Shown: positions 12,296 to 15,961 of the stretch, in pieces
How positions within the stretch are numbered: the first letter of the stretch is position 1
Layout: the number at the start of each line of letters is the position of its first letter
Assembly (NCBI GenBank): GCA_030620125.1
Contig: JAUXFI010000018.1
Span: 1 to 15,961 of the forward strand
DNA: 15,961 bases
Source: Anaerolineae bacterium
Lineage (GTDB): Bacteria > Chloroflexota > Anaerolineae > B4-G1
Reading direction: 5' to 3'
Notes under the pieces: generated by a model
What the model was told of the DNA's origin: nothing
Databases searched by the model: none
Seen by the model: the letters and a program-made list of their open reading frames with translations, nothing else
Translations under genes and position numbers: made by a program

Positions 12296-14482
12296 ATGAA
12301 GAAACCTGCACCGGCGTTTTTCCTGATCGTGCTTCTGTTGGCGGGCTGCAGCGGTACTCTGACCGCTGTTCCCGCCAATCCTGTTTCTACCCCCAAGCCC
12401 ACTCCCACGCCCACCCCTCTGCCGCCCTCTCCCGGCGCGACCGCCGCTACCTTCCTGGATGCCTGGGAGGTGGGCGACTATGCGACGATGTACCCTCGCC
12501 TCTCCCCGGCCAGCCGGGCGGCCATTGACGCCGAGAGTTTCACCCAACGCTACCGGGGCGCGCTCGACACCGCTACAGTGCTCACCGTCACCACGCGCCT
12601 CCAGTCCGCCCTGCAGGAGGACGACCGGGCCTCCGTCTCTTTCCACCTGGAGTTGGATACGGCGCTGGTCGGCGCGTTGATCACCGACACGCTGATGTCG
12701 CTTAGCCTGCACGACGAGCAGTGGTTGGTGGATTGGGATGAAGGGTTGATCTGGCCGCAACTGTCGGGCGGCCAATATTTTCGGATGGGGTACTCCATCC
12801 CCGTCCGCGCCAACATCTACGACCGCGCCGGATTGGGCCTGGCGACCGAGGGCACGATTGTCACAGTCGGCGTCATCCCCGGCCAGATTGAAGACGAGGA
12901 CGCGCTCCTGGCAGCTCTGGCGCTGGTCACAGGGCGCTCCCCGGATGAGATACGCGGCCGGTACGCCACGGCTCCCGCTGACTGGAAAGTGCCCATCGCC
13001 GACATCCCTGCCGAGGTGAGTGTGGACCACAACAGCCTCCTGGCCTCCATTCCTGGTATCTACCGGGACGAGAGAGAGGGGCGCATGTACCCCCACAGCG
13101 CCGCGCCCCACGTCGTCGGCTGGGTGTCGCCTGTGCCGGCCGAGCAACTGGAGGCCTACCGCGCCCAGGGTTACCGGGGCGATGAGTGGGTGGGTGTGTC
13201 GGGGCTGGAGGCCTGGGGGGAAGAGACCCTGGCCGGCCGGCATGGCGGTACGCTCGTCGTCGTCACCCCGGCGGGGGAAAAGATCGCCACGGTGGCGGAG
13301 CGCCCGGCCGTGCCTGGTCGTGCCATCCACATCACGCTCGACCGCGACCTTCAAGAGCAGGTGCAGCAGATTCTGGGCGGTCGCAGGGGAGCCATCGTCG
13401 TGCTCGACGCGCACAGCGGCGCGGTACTGGCGTTGGCCAGCGGCCCCGGCTTTGATTCCAACGTCTTCATCGGGCCGGCCGGCGCAGTCGGCCGCTCCCA
13501 GATCCTGGCCGACCCCGACCGCCCGCTATTCAACCGCGCCACTCAGGGTACTTATCCATCCGCCTCCGTCTTCAAGATCATCACCATGTCGGCAGCGGTG
13601 GAGGAGGGAGGGATGGACCCGGAGCAGACGATCTTTTACTGCCCCGGTTACTGGGAAGGGCTGGGACCGTCGGCCCGCAAGGGTTGTTGGAAAGAGGACG
13701 GGCACGGCGACATCAGCCTGGAGGATGGCCTGACTGCCTCGTGCGACGTCGTGTTCTACTCCGTGGGGCTGGCGCTCGACGGAGTGGGGCAGGACGTGCT
13801 CCCCCGCTTCGGGCGGGGCTTTGGGTTCGGGGAGCCAACCGGGTTGGAGGGAGTGCTCGAGGAGGGCGGGCTGATGCCCGACCCGGAGTGGAAGGTCAAC
13901 AACATCGGCGAAATCTGGTGGGTGGGAGACACGGTCAATCTGGCCATCGGGCAGGGTTACCTGCTGGTGACGCCACTGCAGGTGGCGCGCATGATCGCGG
14001 CGGTCGCCAACGGTGGCACACTCTACCGGACCTACGTCGTGGAGCGTTTTGGCCCGGCCGGAGACGTGGAGCCGGAGCTGGTGGCGCAGCCGGAGGTTGT
14101 CGGCACGCTGCCGGTAAGCCCGGAGCACCTGGCGGCCATTCAAGAGGCGCTGTTGGGCGTGACCACCAGGTCCATCGGCACTGCGCCTCACCGCTTCGCC
14201 GGGCTGAGCATCCCCGTCGCCGGCAAGACCGGCACTGCCGAGGTCGGCGGGCCGGACACCGACCCCCATTCCTGGTTTGCCGCCTACGCTCCGGCGCACA
14301 GCCCCGAGATCGCCATCGTCGTGATAGTGGAGAACGTGGGTGAGGGTTCGACCTTCGCTGCGCCTATGACCCGCCAGGTGATCGAGGCTTATTACGGCCT
14401 GCCGCTTTCCCCGCTGCCGCCCCAGGCAGAGGAGGGTTACGTGCCGCCCACACCCACACCCACGCCAACGCCGCAGCCGTAG
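12296..14482 (+). CDS. Class B penicillin-binding protein (transpeptidase) lipoprotein with MecA_N-like domain
   Basis: This 728-aa peptidoglycan DD-transpeptidase is anchored outside the membrane. A lipoprotein signal ends at 'LLLAGC' (Cys18). A Thr/Pro linker follows to about 45, then an NTF2-like MecA_N-type domain (about 47-160), a PBP dimerisation region (about 165-335) and the transpeptidase (about 345-700). The active-site set is complete: Ser424-xx-Lys427 ('SVFK'), Ser482-Cys-Asp484 (the SxD variant seen in PBP2-type enzymes) and Lys644-Thr-Gly ('GKTGTAE'). The C-terminus ends in another Thr-Pro run, which is unusual after the catalytic domain. The ATG at 12296 is chosen over the TTG at 12293 because it gives a normal lipoprotein start. 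It has its own promoter within maf. MecA_N domains occur in some low-affinity beta-lactam-resistant PBPs, but resistance cannot be inferred from this. Confidence 0.9.
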   Translation: MKKPAPAFFLIVLLLAGCSGTLTAVPANPVSTPKPTPTPTPLPPSPGATAATFLDAWEVGDYATMYPRLSPASRAAIDAESFTQRYRGALDTATVLTVTTRLQSALQEDDRASVSFHLELDTALVGALITDTLMSLSLHDEQWLVDWDEGLIWPQLSGGQYFRMGYSIPVRANIYDRAGLGLATEGTIVTVGVIPGQIEDEDALLAALALVTGRSPDEIRGRYATAPADWKVPIADIPAEVSVDHNSLLASIPGIYRDEREGRMYPHSAAPHVVGWVSPVPAEQLEAYRAQGYRGDEWVGVSGLEAWGEETLAGRHGGTLVVVTPAGEKIATVAERPAVPGRAIHITLDRDLQEQVQQILGGRRGAIVVLDAHSGAVLALASGPGFDSNVFIGPAGAVGRSQILADPDRPLFNRATQGTYPSASVFKIITMSAAVEEGGMDPEQTIFYCPGYWEGLGPSARKGCWKEDGHGDISLEDGLTASCDVVFYSVGLALDGVGQDVLPRFGRGFGFGEPTGLEGVLEEGGLMPDPEWKVNNIGEIWWVGDTVNLAIGQGYLLVTPLQVARMIAAVANGGTLYRTYVVERFGPAGDVEPELVAQPEVVGTLPVSPEHLAAIQEALLGVTTRSIGTAPHRFAGLSIPVAGKTGTAEVGGPDTDPHSWFAAYAPAHSPEIAIVVIVENVGEGSTFAAPMTRQVIEAYYGLPLSPLPPQAEEGYVPPTPTPTPTPQP

Positions 14483-15760
14483 TCACGGCGACAGCGGCTC
14501 TGCCAGGCGCAGCGCGATGTAGGCCGGACGGTAGGCGCCAGCGGGCCGCAGCAGGCTGTAGGCAGAGAAAGAGTTCCCTGTACCCCATACGGCCGCCAGG
14601 TTCAGGTTCCACAGAAACATCGGCCCTACCCAGGGCCACTCGTCCCCCATCTGAAAGGCACGCACGACGTAGTCTGCCTGCTGGACCTCGCTGACCTCCC
14701 GCGCGTACTCCCAGCCTGTCGTGTCCATCTGTCCCATCCCCTTGGTTGAAGGCCAGCCGAATTCGGTGGCCCAGATCTGGCGCTCCGTGTCGCCGTACTC
14801 GAGCATGATGGCGTGATAGTCCTCCAGCGTGTCGCGGAAGAAGAAACTGGGGTGGCTGTTGTGACCGGAGGCAACGTGCGTGTGGTCTTGCCAACTTTCG
14901 TCGGGTGGGTTAGCAAAGCCGTAGGGATGAGCGCCGATGCCATCCACCCATTGGGCGACGCCGGCCTCGTACATCCCGCGCAGGAAGACGCGGTCGTCAA
15001 TCGCCTCCACGCCGTCGTTGATGCCGGTCACGGCCGGCGCGCCGCTGATGACCAGAGCGTCCGGGTCGGCGGCTCGCACACCTCTGGACCCCTCGGCCAC
15101 CAGCGCGACGAAGCGGGCCGGGTCCAGGCGCTCTCCCCGCCACTCGCGGGCCAGGTTGGGCTCGTTCCACAGCTCGTAGGCCGCCACGCGGCCCCGGTAG
15201 CGGCTCGCCAGTTGTCCCATGAAGCGACCAAACTCGGCATAGTCGGCCGGGGGGCCGCTTTCCAATTCGGAGGCGCGCGTCCAGTCGGGGGCGTGAGTCA
15301 CGCTGAGCAGCAGTTTGAAGCCAAAGCCGTCGCACGCCTCCACGGCGTGGTCCAGGAGAGCCCAATCCAAGTCGTCCGGCCCGTGCTCGATAGTGTGCCA
15401 TTCCACCTGTTGCTTGACCCACCCGACGCCCAGCCCTTGCGCCCAGCGTAGAGTCTCTGCCATGTCGCCGGCGAGGAGATGTACCTGTATGCCGTAGCCA
15501 GGCTTGGGGACGGGTGGCGGCAGCGGCGTGGGGCCGGAGGGGGGGCGCTCGGTCGGCGCAGGGGCCGTTGGGGAAGGCGTGGGGACAGGGGATGTCTCGC
15601 CACTGCCCACGCCCGGCAGGTAAATGGCGTGCGACGTTGGGGAAGGGAACAAAGTTGGGCCAGGCGTAGGAGATGGGTGTCCCAGGCAGCCTGCGAGCGG
15701 AATGGACAGCAATGCAAGGCAGGTGATCCACCTCAAATTGTTGCGGGAAAAAGTCTGCAT
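14483..15760 (-). CDS. Secreted lipoprotein glycoside hydrolase, clan GH-A (TIM barrel)
   Basis: This 425-aa surface lipoprotein has the lipobox 'PLAGC' (Cys25). A Pro/Thr/Ser-rich spacer (about 28-87) lifts the catalytic domain off the membrane. The domain (about 88-425) shows the clan GH-A pair of glutamates: Glu200 in 'YELWNEPNL' (acid/base) and Glu333 in 'WATEFGWPS' (nucleophile). Other barrel-strand motifs are 'GVGWVKQQVEW', 'KLLLSVTHAPDW', 'IGAHPYGF' and 'MFLWNLN'. The combination resembles GH39, GH5 or related families, but I cannot assign a family or substrate; a beta-glycan is likely. It is convergent with the PBP gene and the two stop codons abut (14482/14483). The start at 15760 has no Shine-Dalgarno motif. 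A near-consensus promoter ends 9 nt upstream, so the mRNA is probably leaderless. Confidence 0.85.
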   Translation of the reverse strand: MQTFSRNNLRWITCLALLSIPLAGCLGHPSPTPGPTLFPSPTSHAIYLPGVGSGETSPVPTPSPTAPAPTERPPSGPTPLPPPVPKPGYGIQVHLLAGDMAETLRWAQGLGVGWVKQQVEWHTIEHGPDDLDWALLDHAVEACDGFGFKLLLSVTHAPDWTRASELESGPPADYAEFGRFMGQLASRYRGRVAAYELWNEPNLAREWRGERLDPARFVALVAEGSRGVRAADPDALVISGAPAVTGINDGVEAIDDRVFLRGMYEAGVAQWVDGIGAHPYGFANPPDESWQDHTHVASGHNSHPSFFFRDTLEDYHAIMLEYGDTERQIWATEFGWPSTKGMGQMDTTGWEYAREVSEVQQADYVVRAFQMGDEWPWVGPMFLWNLNLAAVWGTGNSFSAYSLLRPAGAYRPAYIALRLAEPLSP

Positions 15761-15769
15761 CGTTGGTTC

Positions 15770-15797
15770 ATTGTAACCACAAGTGCCACGTTGTCAA
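15770..15797 (-). promoter_or_regulatory. Promoter of the glycoside hydrolase gene
   Basis: On the minus strand, TTGACA (15797-15792), a 16-nt spacer and TACAAT (15775-15770) form a near-consensus promoter. The -10 box ends 9 nt before the ATG, so the expected start site lies only 2-3 nt before the codon or on it. This predicts a leaderless or nearly leaderless transcript. Confidence 0.72.
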
Positions 15798-15819
15798 CCG
15801 AGGCCAGGGTAGCCATTTG

Positions 15820-15848
15820 TTGACAGGAGAGCCAGAACCGTTTACAAT
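15820..15848 (+). promoter_or_regulatory. Near-consensus promoter reading out of the right edge
   Basis: TTGACA (15820-15825), a 17-nt spacer and TACAAT (15843-15848) predict transcription from about 15855 to the right. It is divergent from the glycoside hydrolase promoter, with 22 nt between the two -35 boxes. No coding start is seen between 15855 and 15961. The transcript would enter the palindromic repeat about 40 nt downstream. The gene it serves, if any, lies outside the window. Confidence 0.6.
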
Positions 15849-15894
15849 AGACATTATCGGAAATAATTTAGCAACGTCAGACAAACAGACTTTT

Positions 15895-15961
15895 GACAGG
15901 ATTTACAGGATTAACAAGATTATCTTTCTGTTTTTATCCTGTAAATCTTGTAAATCCTGTC
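15895..15961. repeat. Inverted repeat built of 9-bp units, running to the window edge
   Basis: Two 26-bp arms (15895-15920 and 15936-15961) are reverse complements at 23 of 26 positions, around a T-rich 15-nt loop. Each arm is itself a short tandem of 9-bp units: ACAGGATTT, ACAGGATTA and ACAAGATTA on the left, with complementary units on the right. The element may extend beyond the window. It could be a dispersed intergenic repeat or a strong RNA hairpin. It is not a CRISPR array, because there are no spacers. Confidence 0.7.

Noticed and set aside
12281..13414. 377-codon minus-strand frame opposite the PBP gene
   Set aside because: It is a shadow of the PBP reading frame. There is no signal, domain or promoter for it, while the plus-strand frame has a complete PBP active-site set.
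15895..15961. Start of a CRISPR array at the right edge
   Set aside because: The units are 9 bp, adjacent, without spacers, and the second arm is inverted. No cas gene is present.

Overview
The window is a GC-rich bacterial chromosome segment with dense, mostly long genes. The style suggests a member of the Chloroflexota (Anaerolineae/Caldilineae-like). The signs are very large hybrid sensor kinases with serial GAF domains, secreted lipoproteins with Thr-Pro-rich linkers, and probable leaderless mRNAs with near-consensus sigma-70-type promoters. This assignment is an inference from gene style; there is no rRNA or other phylogenetic marker in the window.

Layout, left to right. (1) Positions 1-557 hold the 3' end of a PotD-like spermidine/putrescine-binding protein. 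(2) Positions 558-725 are an intergenic region with competing hairpins. (3) Positions 726-10485 are a signalling block: two giant hybrid histidine kinases (1569 and 1551 aa) in tandem, followed 11 nt later by a small HPt protein. All three read left to right. The kinases have different sensor halves (Cache+HAMP+4 GAF versus a helical sensor+HAMP+2 PAS+3 GAF). From the last shared GAF through HisKA, HATPase and two receivers they are near-copies. (4) A convergent CDF cation exporter (11374 down to 10430) overlaps the HPt gene by 56 bp. Its NxxxD/DxxxD metal site points to Mn2+. Upstream of it are a near-consensus promoter, two abutting palindromes at the predicted start site, and a hairpin leader. 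(5) A Maf-family nucleotide pyrophosphatase gene (11531-12286) carries an 84-bp in-frame insertion bounded by direct and inverted repeats. (6) A PBP2-type transpeptidase lipoprotein (12296-14482) starts from a promoter whose -10 box contains the maf stop codon. (7) A convergent clan GH-A glycoside hydrolase lipoprotein (15760 down to 14483) has a stop codon that abuts the PBP stop with no gap. (8) Positions 15761-15961 hold divergent promoters and a palindromic repeat of 9-bp units that runs off the right edge.

How the parts may work together. The kinases and HPt look like a multistep phosphorelay (His, receiver, HPt), but no output protein is encoded here, so the final target must lie elsewhere. 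The polyamine-binding protein just upstream is a possible functional neighbour of the first kinase, though this is only positional. The two lipoproteins point to envelope work outside the membrane (peptidoglycan cross-linking and glycan hydrolysis). No stretch over 300 bases lacks a gene. I see no rRNA, tRNA, CRISPR array, phage gene or transposase.
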